Positions 12,089 through 21,589 of a DNA stretch of 39,351 bases are shown here, piece after piece (the first letter of the stretch is position 1; every line of letters begins with the position of its first letter). The DNA comes from Schoenoplectus triqueter (Eukaryota; Streptophyta; Magnoliopsida; Poales; Cyperaceae). The stretch is taken from the NCBI GenBank assembly GCA_964058805.1, contig CAXKVV010000461.1:1-39351 (forward strand), given 5' to 3'. The notes beneath the pieces were generated by a model. That model searched no databases, was not told the DNA's origin, and worked only from the letters and a program-made list of their open reading frames with translations. A program made the translations under genes and the position numbers.

Positions 12089-13182
12089 GTACCTAGACGC
12101 AGCACGGGTCTCAGTCTCAAACGGAGGAGGAGCAAATGGAAGGCAAGGACAATATCGATGCGCATATGCCAAAATAGGTAAAAGAGAGAGTACTAAAGTA
12201 TGTACCTCCACACAGATTTGTTCTTTTCCTCAGAGGCTGGTCAAGGCTAATTTGGTTAAACAAACTGGTAAAACTGAGAATTTGGAGAAAAAATGGGTCT
12301 TGAGGGGAATCGTGTCCAAAGAAAAAAAGTTGGAAGAGATAAAATCAAAATTCTGACAAAAGGACAGCCAACATAGTGATGTTCGGGTGCAAGATAAATT
12401 GCTCTCGAAACTTAAGAACCCCGGTAGCTTTGTTGTCACAGTATACGATAGAAAACATCCTTATAATTTTTATTGTGGGATATAAGTTACTGATTTGCCT
12501 AAAGAGAAAATGACAATGAAAATATTAAGGAGGAACCACCAGAAGCGATTACAAGTCACGATGATTCGATGAACACCAGTAAAGCCAAAGACAAAGCTTC
12601 TAGGGTAGCTCATGAAAACATTAATTCTCTCTTTGACACACTTAATGGATGATGAAACATGGGTCGAGCTAAACGACCTAAAATAAAACGCTACTTGGGT
12701 GGCAACCCAAGATTTCTTTTGGAAATTTTATTTCTTTATTTTAGTTAATTTATCATTTTTTAATACATTTTATTTTATTGATTGCATTGTAGGAATAAAT
12801 ACCCATAGATATTCGCTAGAGAAAGAAACAAGGCAAAAGATCGGGCTTAACCTCAAAAATCTGAAAATAGAAATAAAGGCGTGCAGACCGTATTTATCCC
12901 TAGTGTGACACATAGCAAGGTAAGTAGCATTTGGGTGCATAAAAAATCTTTAGCAAATTTTTTGGTCAAATTCCCTAGATACAACCCGCATCCCAGGTCA
13001 TGCGACCTGCACACCACGTCACTAGAGCCACATCACCCATCATATTCATGAGAACCATCTATAAATTGATGCGCTTGCCGCACATCACATTCGCGTAACA
13101 CTAACATATCTATGAGTATCTCTTTACCTTCTCTTTACTTTTAATCGAAGCGTTGAGGACAATGTTCGGTTTAAGCTTGGGA
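12089..13182 (+). pseudogene. Ty3-gypsy (Athila-like) pro and 3' conserved blocks, copy 2 (right part)
   Basis: Immediately right of the GAAGT target duplication, the sequence resumes where the left part stopped. FPQRLVKANL is at about 12228-12257, then SKEKKLEE at about 12318-12341 and LLSKLKNPGSF at about 12401-12433. These correspond to the segment just before protease in this lineage, with an internal deletion. The protease and all of pol are missing. At about 12660-12715 comes CGCTACTTGGGTGGCAACCC, and at about 13150-13182 GAGGACAATGTTCGGTTTAAG followed by CTTGGGAG. From memory these are the two strongly conserved non-coding blocks downstream of pol in Athila-type elements. It is therefore a deletion derivative, cut on its right by a CACTA-type end. 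Confidence 0.6.
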
Positions 13183-13900
13183 GACTATAGGAAACTGTTG
13201 CATTAGTATCGGCCAAAATAGACTTATCGCATCAGCTCTCCCCATACAAAAAGCCACTCGCATCGGCCAGCCGATGCTAATAGGCTGACGTTGTAGGTGG
13301 CGAGGTTAATAGTCATTTTGCATCGACTTCCCACATTAGCATCGGCCAAGACAATAGCATCAGCTTTTATTTGTTTCGGCTAAGCCTACCTAAAATGCCA
13401 ACATGAACTTATGAAATTTACATTAAATGCATCAATGAAGCCCATGCTGATGATTTTAAACATTGGCTTTGTCAATGATAATATTCACTATTTGCATTAG
13501 AGCAGTTAATGCAAAAGACATTTGTTTGATATGAGGAATCAAATGGCGTAAACTAGACTGATGTAATTGTCCATTTGCATCGGTCCTTGCTCATGCAATT
13601 GACTGTTTACATCAGCCATGGTTAATGTAATTAAGTGTTTACATCGACAATAGCTGATGTAATTGACAATTTACATCGGTTATGGCTGATGCAATTGACT
13701 ATTTACATTGGCCTTAGCCAATGCAATAATGTTTTTTTTATCGATTAAGACAGTTGAACTGCATCTACTAAGCTCATGCAGTAGCCATTTCACATCCACT
13801 TGGCCGATGCTAATATATACATTCACATCAACCTAACCGATGTTATAATTCATTTTGGCATCAGCACAGCTAATAAAAAATCATTTTCATTCATTTCACT
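13183..13900. mobile_element. CACTA (En/Spm)-like transposon end with subterminal repeats
   Basis: The sequence GACTATAGGAAAC at 13183 matches a CACTATAGGAAA-type terminus with its first base changed. Over the next 700 bp the words GCATCGGCC, GCCGATGC, ACATCAGCC and GCTGATG recur in both orientations. Dense inverted subterminal repeats of this kind are a hallmark of CACTA elements, where they bind the transposon's own protein. I could not find a matching right terminus, so element length and whether the gene fragments to the right belong to it stay open. No transposase frame is visible. Confidence 0.55.
13574..13733. repeat. Five 32-bp tandem palindromic units
   Basis: Units start at 13574, 13606, 13638, 13670 and 13702, an exact 32-bp period. 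The consensus is TTTACATCGGCCATGGCTGATGTAATTGACTG, given here as TTTACATCGG, CCATGGCTGA, TGTAATTGAC, TG. Each unit holds an imperfect inverted repeat (ACATCGGC/GCTGATGT) centred in the unit. Substitutions vary among units while the spacing is kept. Confidence 0.85.
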
Positions 13901-14635
13901 GATTTTATTGCGCTCTACGCACTAAACATTCATTTTGTTTATTTAGATTCACAGCAATCAATCATAATTATAAATAGCATAAGACAATAATAATAAATTT
14001 ATAATTTACAACATTTAAATATAAATCAAAGTATAAGAATATAATATCTTGAAATTTTTCAATAAACAAGCAAACAATATTACAAAGTCTGACACTTACT
14101 CTTAAAGAGAATATGAAATAATTCCACAAAAAATCTCTAAATAACACAAATAAATACCAGATTTATCATTTACAGCCAACAAAAACTCTACCACTCCATT
14201 GATTCCAATTAGCTTGTTGAGCAATTATTGTCAAGTCCTTAAAAATAAAAATTAAGTATGAATTAATAGTAGAAATTATAATAAATTTCTACAGCAAAAT
14301 AAAAATTACAAAATAAAGTATTGAACAAACTAGAAATTAAAGTATATAAGTAAAAGTTAGAATCTCCTGCATAAGAGTTGTATATTAGGCAAAACATATT
14401 CAAATGCGCAATTACTTTATGAATATGCTTTGATGTCAGGCTTCCATTAGATGAAAGTAGCTCCTGATCACAGTTTCTTTGTCAGAAAATTGTATACCAT
14501 ATTGGTAAAGTATTTTAGATTCCAACTGGTTTGTGCTGGGATCACAATAGACCACAAGTAAGAAAATTGCCAAAAGAAAATGACCGTGCCAACTGCAAAT
14601 GTACTGAAGAAAATTTATATATTTTACAGGAGTAC
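13901..14635. other. A/T-rich stretch, no gene seen
   Basis: No coding signal beyond short frames. Occasional minus-strand splice-like words occur, such as TTATGCAG at about 14365, but no exon with recognisable protein could be built. Confidence 0.5.
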
Positions 14636-14784
14636 CTGAACTTCAGTTATACCAAAAACACCAGTGTTCGTTATGGGTCCTTCACATGCGATGCAGTTAT
14701 GAGAAATTTTTGGTCTCTTTCTAGGTCGCCCACTGATTGCCCCAAAAGCTCAAATAGTAAGCCATCAGCTACTCTTACTGGTAC
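14636..14784 (-). pseudogene. Exon-like fragment with AT-hook-like GRPRKRPK reading
   Basis: On the minus strand TTACTTTTCAG precedes this segment and CAG|GTACTC follows it, so it has plausible acceptor and donor sites. Two frames are open over long parts. One begins VPVRVADGLLFELLGQSVGD. The other reads GRPRKRPKISHN, an AT-hook-like basic motif, then CIACEGPITNTGVFG. The first frame stops before the donor and the second has stops before GRPRK, so no single frame spans the segment. I do not recognise the source gene. It may be a captured or decayed host exon. Confidence 0.35.
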
Positions 14785-15931
14785 CTGAAAAGTAAATTGA
14801 TGTTAGCAATAAGCTGGTGTCTACATTTAGTAAAAACTTTACATAGAAATAGTGTTATATGGGACACAATTTTCATTCTTTTGTAGGGTACATTGTGTTT
14901 TTTTTTATCTATTTTGAACCTGTTTCCATATCACAGTAACGACCAAAGATAGTCAAAATAGCAAAACAATGGGGACTTAGTTCATGGTTAATCAGCAAGC
15001 AAACCAGCACCAGCGGGCCATCAACATAAGGCACCCCTAGCTGGTACCAATTTCATACCAGTTTACTACTAACAAGTTCGAAATAAAACAAACCAATAAC
15101 ATGAAACACACAAAAGTAAAAGGGATCAACCTTACACAAACTAGCAAAGGGAAGGTGAACTGTGCCACAAAACTATAATGAACCAATAGTGTGGCAATCA
15201 TGCCAGGCGCAATGAAAGAAAGTTATATATGATCTAAGCATCATACCTGAAACAAACAAGCAGCTGTATTATACCTTATATCTATAGAAGTGAAATGACA
15301 AGAAACCAATAAATAAAATACAATGAGAAAAGGGAATATGGTAGGTCTTCAAAATGGCAAGCACCCATGCAGATATCTTGCATTTCTGTAAACCAACTAA
15401 TTAGTTATAAAGTTTGAGAAGCCTATTAAGTAATGAATGAAACTCACACTTCTCTAATTGAATCGAAGTAAATTGGCTTTTGGTAGCACCAATGACAGAA
15501 GTGGCATCACTGCATAAACCTGCACGAAGAAAAAGTACTACTATGATCTTCAGATTTGGTTTCAACATTTAGTGCTATTTCAATATTTCAACATATAAAT
15601 ACTAATCAATGTTCTAAAGGAGAGTGATATTAGAATGTCTGTTCATGGAAATCTAAAAATATTTCTCCTGAATTGATTAAATTAGCACAAAGATTTTATG
15701 TAGCGCTACACCAGTATCACAGATAAATCTCTATCAAGGAACACATAATGATCTTCATGCAATAATCAGCCTTATTCTATTCTAAAAAACAAATAAATAG
15801 CTAGAGCAATATAAAACTGAATTTGGATACAAACACATAAAAGTTAATCAAGAAGTTTATAGTTACAATATGCTGAGGTGACCAAAACAGTTATAGACCA
15901 GATGATAAGAGTAAGCAATACTTATACTTAC

Positions 15932-16027
15932 AAAAGGAATTTTAGAAGCCTTATCATTCCAAACAGCCAAGGGCCCGAGAGTGGTGAAGAAACCTAACCC
16001 TACACATAGCCATGACAAAACCTCATA
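15932..16027 (-). pseudogene. NDUFB8-like exon fragment (mitochondrial complex I subunit)
   Basis: The minus-strand segment is exactly 96 nt, 32 codons in phase 0, with TTGTAG before it and GTAAGT after it. It encodes YEVLSWLCVGLGFF early and LAVWNDKASKIPF at the end. From memory this matches the single membrane-spanning region of plant NDUFB8 (the ASHI subunit), an accessory subunit of respiratory complex I in the inner mitochondrial membrane. The exon itself is undamaged, but the expected upstream coding (the PEPCIDR region) is absent. The nearest upstream exon-like piece (16151-16182, between CCCCACAG and GTATGC) reads DDYWNPQRICE in the joining frame, which does not match. A weak trace of the last exon (GTTTATGCAGTGATG) lies near 15520. 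I read it as a pseudogene or captured fragment with introns retained. Confidence 0.65.
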
Positions 16028-16399
16028 CTACAACGAACCAAATCCATCAAGCCAAAATGTACCTTAATGTTCCAAATAAAAGGTCAAATCGTCTAATTTT
16101 ACGTTCCTGATGTGAGAAATAACAAGATTTGTGATAAAGAAGATGCATACCTCACAAATGCGTTGGGGGTTCCAGTAGTCATCTGTGGGGAAAAAAAACT
16201 ATCACATTAGTATTGAGCTTTTGGGCAAAACAAAATTCGGAAATAATAGTGAAAATTAAAAAAGTATAGATAATAAAAATCAAGAAGCAACAAATGATTA
16301 GAATATTATAAAGACCTTTTCTGGTAAAAAAAAAGTAAATAGAAATTCAGAAATTACTGAGATTCGAGACCATTTTTTTCTAAATATATCTCATGGAAG

Positions 16400-16830
16400 A
16401 ACCAAATTGAGAAGGGCGGTGTCTCTCGTCCTCACCACGAGAGCGTAAGGTCGAAGGGAGGAGAAGTATCTACTGGAGAGATCAGGTTTGGGGTGTTTCT
16501 CATACTAACCTGGATGCGCTTGATTCCGTGGACGAGGAGAGAAGCACGAGGTTGGCGCATCGTCTAGCAAGGATTATTGTATCGCCTCGCTGCTCTTCTC
16601 CGGTCACCGCCTCGGTTACTTCCACCAACATTTCTCCTCCCACCAACGAACCACCACTGACTCTCGGTGACCGAAGTAGCCAAGGACTCATACCAGTTCA
16701 CACTGGAGAAGAAGGCAACAATGCCCGTTTGAGCTGAAGCGAGATCGGATGAGTTAGGGTTTGGGTTACAGAGAAGAGAGGCGGCTGGTCCGGGTAATTT
16801 TGTTTCCAAGTTATGTTTTTACTTTTTAGT
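16400..16830 (-). other. GC-richer segment, possible first exon of the fragmentary gene
   Basis: On the minus strand the text CTGTAACCCAAACCCTAAC looks like a plant 5' leader. It is followed by about 250 bp of higher GC content that ends at a plausible donor, GCATCCAG|GTTAGT, at 16510. Open frames of 63 and 81 codons overlap here but neither gives a recognisable protein or an NDUFB8-type mitochondrial presequence. It could be promoter and first exon of the broken gene on this strand. Confidence 0.35.
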
Positions 16831-16843
16831 ATTATGATTTTAA

Positions 16844-17193
16844 CTTTTGGGGGGAAAGAATGGAGGGAGATAGAATTTTCGGCAATTTTTGTATGATTAT
16901 TTTCATCAATGATAAGATAATTACATCAAACGACCATCTATAGATATTACATGATATATATACAACTCTATTGGAGAGGATCCTCAATTTATTATGTTGT
17001 AAGATCAACCGTTTATTTCTTTTGGGGGGAAAGAATGGAGGGAGATAGAATTTTCGGCAATTTTTGTATGATTATTTTCATCAATGATAAGATAATTACA
17101 TCAAACGACCATCTATAGATATTACATGATATATATACAACTCTATTGGAGAGGATCCTCAATTTATTATGTTGTAAGATCAACCGTTTATTT
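16844..17193. repeat. Exact 175-bp tandem duplication
   Basis: Copies 16844-17018 and 17019-17193, each beginning CTTTTGGGGGGAAAG and ending ACCGTTTATTT, appear identical base for base. The surrounding DNA is much more diverged, so this is either a recent duplication or an assembly artefact. Confidence 0.9.
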
Positions 17194-17578
17194 TTCAGAA
17201 TAACGGTTTGAAATTAAAACTTCAATAATAGATGGTGAAATTAATTTAAAATGAAGTAAATTTTCATCGGCAAGTACTTGATAGCTTGATTATTATATCT
17301 ACGTAGTTTGATCGGATAATTAAATCTATATATTACATCAATCATCAATTTGAATTAATGTAACCAATATTTGATTGGATATTTAAAGGTACAATAAAAT
17401 TTGTTAATTATAAAATATAATGGCAACCGATCCAAAAAATATAAATTGAGTTAAATAAATGGGAAACTTTTATTTAAAAAATTGACAAAAATGAGTTATT
17501 TGTAACATATGTCACTCCAAATTAGGGTGCCAAGGCTAAAGTTGGGTTATTATTTTATTATTTTTCTTGATCCAAATT

Positions 17579-17799
17579 TAGGGATGTCAATGGATCGGAT
17601 TCGGGTCGGGTCATTTTTTTTTTACCCGACCTGATTAAATTCGAGTCAAAAAATCTTGAACTATATCCGACCTGATGGGTCACGGGTCGACCCGACCCGA
17701 CTTGTGCAAAACATAATTAATCGGGTCGGGTCGGGTCGACTCGACCCATTTATATTCGAGTCATGTTGGGTCAGTTCGGATCAATAATTGATACCCCTA
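17579..17799. mobile_element. 221-bp hAT-like MITE, GGGTC-rich
   Basis: Termini TAGGGATGTCAAT (left) and ATTGATACCCCTA (right) are inverted repeats with two mismatches. The interior is full of GGGTCGGGTC and GACCCGACCC in opposite orientations, a common make-up of plant hAT-type MITEs. The 8-bp flanks do not match, so the target duplication has decayed or the ends are slightly misplaced. Confidence 0.6.
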
Positions 17800-18481
17800 C
17801 TCGAACCAATCCGATCTAATTTGAATAAAATAAATAAATAATTGATTAACTGCTTTATTTATTTTTTAAGTAATTTAATATTAATTAGTGCGTGTATGTG
17901 AGCTTTTGTGTTAAATCACAAAAGTAACCTAAAAAACTAGCACATAATTTATCTTTTTTAGATCAATCTCTATATTCAAACACAATCAACGGAAGAATGA
18001 TCCTGATAAAATCAATTGGACTTCACACCTCATTTCTGTGCAAATTTTTCAACACTAAAAATGAATTCCAGCTTGAGGTGTTAATGGAGAGGGTATTTAT
18101 CTGTTTCGTTCCGCTTCATATCCAAAAAATATTCATAAATATATCATCCATTTGTGAATATCAATTAGTATTTATATCTGTTTTCGTATTTCTAAAAAAT
18201 AATGTTCAATACATATTTGATTGTAAATATCTGAAATAAAAGTAGATATTATAAGTTTTCTTTTATAGAATATTGAGAATAATCCAAGTCCTCTTTCATA
18301 CTAATTAAGTCACTCATTTTTTTCTGTTTTTACGATTTATGTAATTATATTATATATTTTCGATTCACAACTTGGTCAGTTAATACAACAAAACTCTTAG
18401 AACTACAACATGCAGAATTCAATGCTAGAAGGCACAATAGTTTTTTCTCCAGAAATAGAAACTCAAAATCGAAAAATAACT
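17800..18481. other. A/T-rich, no gene seen
   Basis: An 80-codon frame at 17997-18239 has no recognisable motif and the composition of its surroundings. I see nothing else up to the start of LTR similarity at 18482. Confidence 0.5.
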
Positions 18482-19440
18482 GTTTTCAAAAATAAATCGA
18501 ATTATGGTATTTTCTAACCAAACATTGATTTAGAGACCATATTTGACTTGTCATTGTATACAGTATTTTGACCAGTATATTCGGGGTCTACCCGTATTTG
18601 CATGTCATATCATATCATTGTGCATATAGATAAGACAAAATTAGAACTCGGGAATTAGTCTCATGATAGGATTAGATAAAATATAAATAAGTTATAGATT
18701 ATAATTAGTAGTTTAAAATATTACAATTATTATTAAATAATTAAGATAGATAGTTAATCATGCATTAAATGCATGTGAGCGCTGAGAGATTGACCGGGTG
18801 ATCTCAGTTTGAGATTGCTTTGTATAACTAGTCCAACGGATTACGTACGGTGACCCATAGGCCTGTGGGACCCCTTAGTTTGTATATATATTGAGCACCT
18901 CTACCTGTCGGGCATTCACTGATCTTGTTATTTAACGGGTTCGACAACGCCGCGAGTGTTTTCTATTTGATTAATATTATATTTATTATTGATATTTTAA
19001 GGAATAGTTGATGGTTATTACCCACAAAGTACAAAAATTATAAGGAACACAGAAAATATTAACAGAGTTTGACTATAACAATGTCTACGTCTTCGGGTCT
19101 CACCCACAAATGGGATGCCGCTTTATTACTTAAAAATTCAGGTACAATACAAAAACTTTAGTTTCTTCACAAAACAAGTGTAAGAAGACTAAAAACCGTA
19201 ATTAAAAAGAGAATAACAAATGAGCACTTAAAACTCAAAGAGAAAGTTTGAGACAACACTCAAGAGAATAAAGAACTGAAGATTGCATAAGAATGTCTAT
19301 TGATTTGGTTAGATCAAGATCTTTTGTTCTTGTAATTTGCAAGGGAAGGAATCAGCTCAATTATTTGTAGAATAAAATGCTCTAGGTTGCAAAAAGAATG
19401 TTAACAATTTTCTTGATTTCTTTACACCCAGAACATCCAT

Positions 19441-19448
19441 TTTATATA
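19441..19448 (-). promoter_or_regulatory. Minus-strand TATA box of the solo LTR
   Basis: TATATAAA on the minus strand, placed about two thirds of the way through the LTR and directly downstream of the palindrome array, marks the probable core promoter. Confidence 0.5.
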
Positions 19449-19484
19449 AGTCATTAACAGAAAAAACTGGTATTCTTGCGCTAT

Positions 19485-19960
19485 GAAATGTTATAACGAT
19501 TCATACATTGTTATAACGTCTTGAATGTTCCAAGAATACCCTTGTCAGAATCATATTGAAACGTTATAACGATTCAAAAATGAATAGGATGAATCGTTAT
19601 AACGTTACACAGAGACATTGAACGCTTTGACTGGTTTGACCAACTTTCTGACAAGTCTACTGAGCTTCAGAAATGTTATAACGATTCAGTTAATCGTTAT
19701 ACGTTTCATTAATCGTTGAACGCTTTATGAAATGTTACATAACTATACACTCTGTTAATTTTTAGCTTATTTCTGCTCACAAAGAATTTAGAATATTTTC
19801 TGTAAGTGTATTGAATCGTTGCAACGCTTTATGAAGCGTTACGTAACGATACACTATGTTAACTTTTTGCTAAATTCTACGCACAGAGAACGTAAGAACA
19901 AATTTGAGATATGAATTGAATTGTTATAACGTTTGGGAAATCATTATAACGGTTCTCTGT
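19485..19960. promoter_or_regulatory. Array of CGTTATAACG-like palindromes in the solo-LTR U3
   Basis: Perfect or near copies of the palindrome (A/T)CGTTATAACG(A/T) occur at about 19489, 19509, 19561, 19593, 19674, 19692, 19814, 19836, 19921 and 19942. Spacings are irregular and most copies are followed by ATTC or preceded by GAAT. Two TTGAC (W-box core) words lie at 19627 and 19636. The block sits just upstream of the minus-strand TATA box, as expected for U3 enhancer repeats. No known factor was assigned. Confidence 0.65.
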
Positions 19961-21254
19961 GTCAGAATCTCTTCCTTACATAATTATAAAGAATATAAGA
20001 TGTTGAATTATACCTATACAATTAATATGATCCTATATAGAAGCCCTCTGAATTGATCTTGATTATTTCTTCTTCATTCCTTTGAAGCTTCTTAGAATCC
20101 TACAATTAAATCTCAAGAACACCTTGTTAAATTCAATAAGGTTTTGCAAAATGACAAAATTAAAGAAATTATTAAGTATAACAATTATTATATGATTTGA
20201 TCCAAATTTAATTGAGTGGTTAGGATACATGACTTTCAGTGTTAAGTGTGGGTGATCATATTCGGGTCTGGATTCTATTATGTTTTATTATATTATTATT
20301 TAGTCAGCTTATTTAAGATCTCAGTATGTCCGAAGGCTTTCTCGTTTGGCCCTTAGTTGGTACAGAAAAAGTCGGGAGCTCTCCTTTGGCCCTTAGTTGG
20401 TACATAGAATCTTCCATTTATTATTATATCATTTTTCTCATTCACGGATAATTATGTCCTTTTGACGATATGACAACTGAAGTCATACTCTAATCCATTT
20501 ATTTTTATTTTGTGAAATGGATTACCATATTTAGCATATCAGAGCGCGTGCTTTTAGCCATTACTATGGGTGTTTTCCTTCTCATATTATATACATATCT
20601 TATATTATTTTTCACAGATTTTCTATTTTAGATTTCCTTATCATTTTATGTCATCGCATTTTGGCAAATTTAAGAAGATTGCATGAGTATTTTTAAAAGC
20701 TGCATAAATATATATATTTATATACATAAATAGTTATAAAACTTCATTTAAAACATCAGTGTCCAGTATTTGGGTCCAGTATAAGAAAGAAGATCAAATC
20801 TTAAGATTGAATCTAAAATTGTACTGAGTAAATTTTAAATTACTCATGTTTCCACGGTGGTTGTGGGATCCAGGTATTCAGGTATGGGATTTTCTTAGAC
20901 AGAGTGCTAGGAGCAGTCCTGCGTGATGATAGATGTGCTTTGTCGCATCAGTATTGTGGAGATGGATAGTTTTGGTTAGGATTCCTCGGGTTATCAGGTT
21001 TTAGTTTTCTTTCTTTTGGGTTTTATTTGAGAGATTTTGATGTCCATTCCGATGGAGTCAGCCCCACAGATGTATGCGTTGTATTTATACTATTATTCTG
21101 GACTATATATTGTCATGTATTTATTATTATTATTATTGTTTTATTTTTTCTATGATTTTTGTACTTTATTCATTTAGCCTTCTGTTCGTGCGTACGTGGC
21201 GGGATTAATCACCTCTAATTTGATTTAATTATTCTGGAGTGTGACACAATTTGG

Positions 21255-21266
21255 TGGTATTAGAGC
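21255..21266 (+). other. Primer binding site (initiator tRNA-Met type)
   Basis: TGGTATTAGAGC differs by one base from TGGTATCAGAGC, the usual plant LTR-retrotransposon site complementary to the 3' end of initiator tRNA-Met. It begins 9 bp after the LTR end GTGACA. Confidence 0.8.
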
Positions 21267-21589
21267 ATGATTATTATAATCTAATTCCATATAAATCATA
21301 CTAGGGTAACATCTTGAAAAGCCCAAGTACAAGAATAAATAAATAAAGCAATAATACATACTTGACATAAGTATGTGAGAAGTAGGTCTAGAAAAAATTG
21401 GGCAGGTGTTGCACGTCAATGTTTGCGTGACTTTGTTGCTCTTACAGATCCCACCACTCGAATGTGAAATAATTTGAAATGATAGACTAAATTATAAATA
21501 GTACTTAGAATAAAAATAAGTAAAAATAATAGAAGAATTTACTTATCAACCTTATATTCTTTTTATTTTTTACAGACCTTCCAGTCCCA

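Larger units (their letters stand above)
18990..20183 (-). mobile_element. 1.19-kb solo LTR inserted in the second LTR, TSD ATTAT
   Basis: The insertion runs from TGATATTTTAAGG to AAGTATAACA and is flanked by ATTAT (18985-18989 and 20184-20188). Removing it and one ATTAT restores the match with the partner LTR near 6420-6450. The TATA box TATATAAA is on the minus strand (19441-19448), so transcription would run leftward, with U3 at 19449-20183. No coding sequence is present. A Ty1-copia origin is possible from size and make-up but not shown. Confidence 0.8.
18482..21246 (+). mobile_element. 5'-truncated Ty3-gypsy LTR, second copy
   Basis: From GTTTTCAAAAATAAATCGAA onward this matches the long LTR at 5981 through shared landmarks: GTGGGACCCCTT, GTCGGGAGCTC, GGATCCAGGTATTCAGG-like text, GTGCTAGGAGCAGTC, TTCCGATGGAGTCAG and the end GGAGTGTGACA. 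Sequence corresponding to 3708-5980 is absent, so the copy lacks its 5' part. A primer binding site and gag relic follow directly, so this was the 5' LTR of an element running to the right. It is interrupted by a solo LTR at 18990-20183. Confidence 0.75.

Noticed and set aside
13574..13733. CRISPR array or replication-origin iterons
   Set aside because: Units are contiguous without unique spacers, in plant DNA, and match CACTA subterminal repeats.
3708..21246. The two related LTRs as the pair of one retrotransposon
   Set aside because: No primer binding site follows the first, the first has its own target duplication, the DNA between is Athila, CACTA and gene-fragment sequence, and primer binding site plus gag follow the second LTR.
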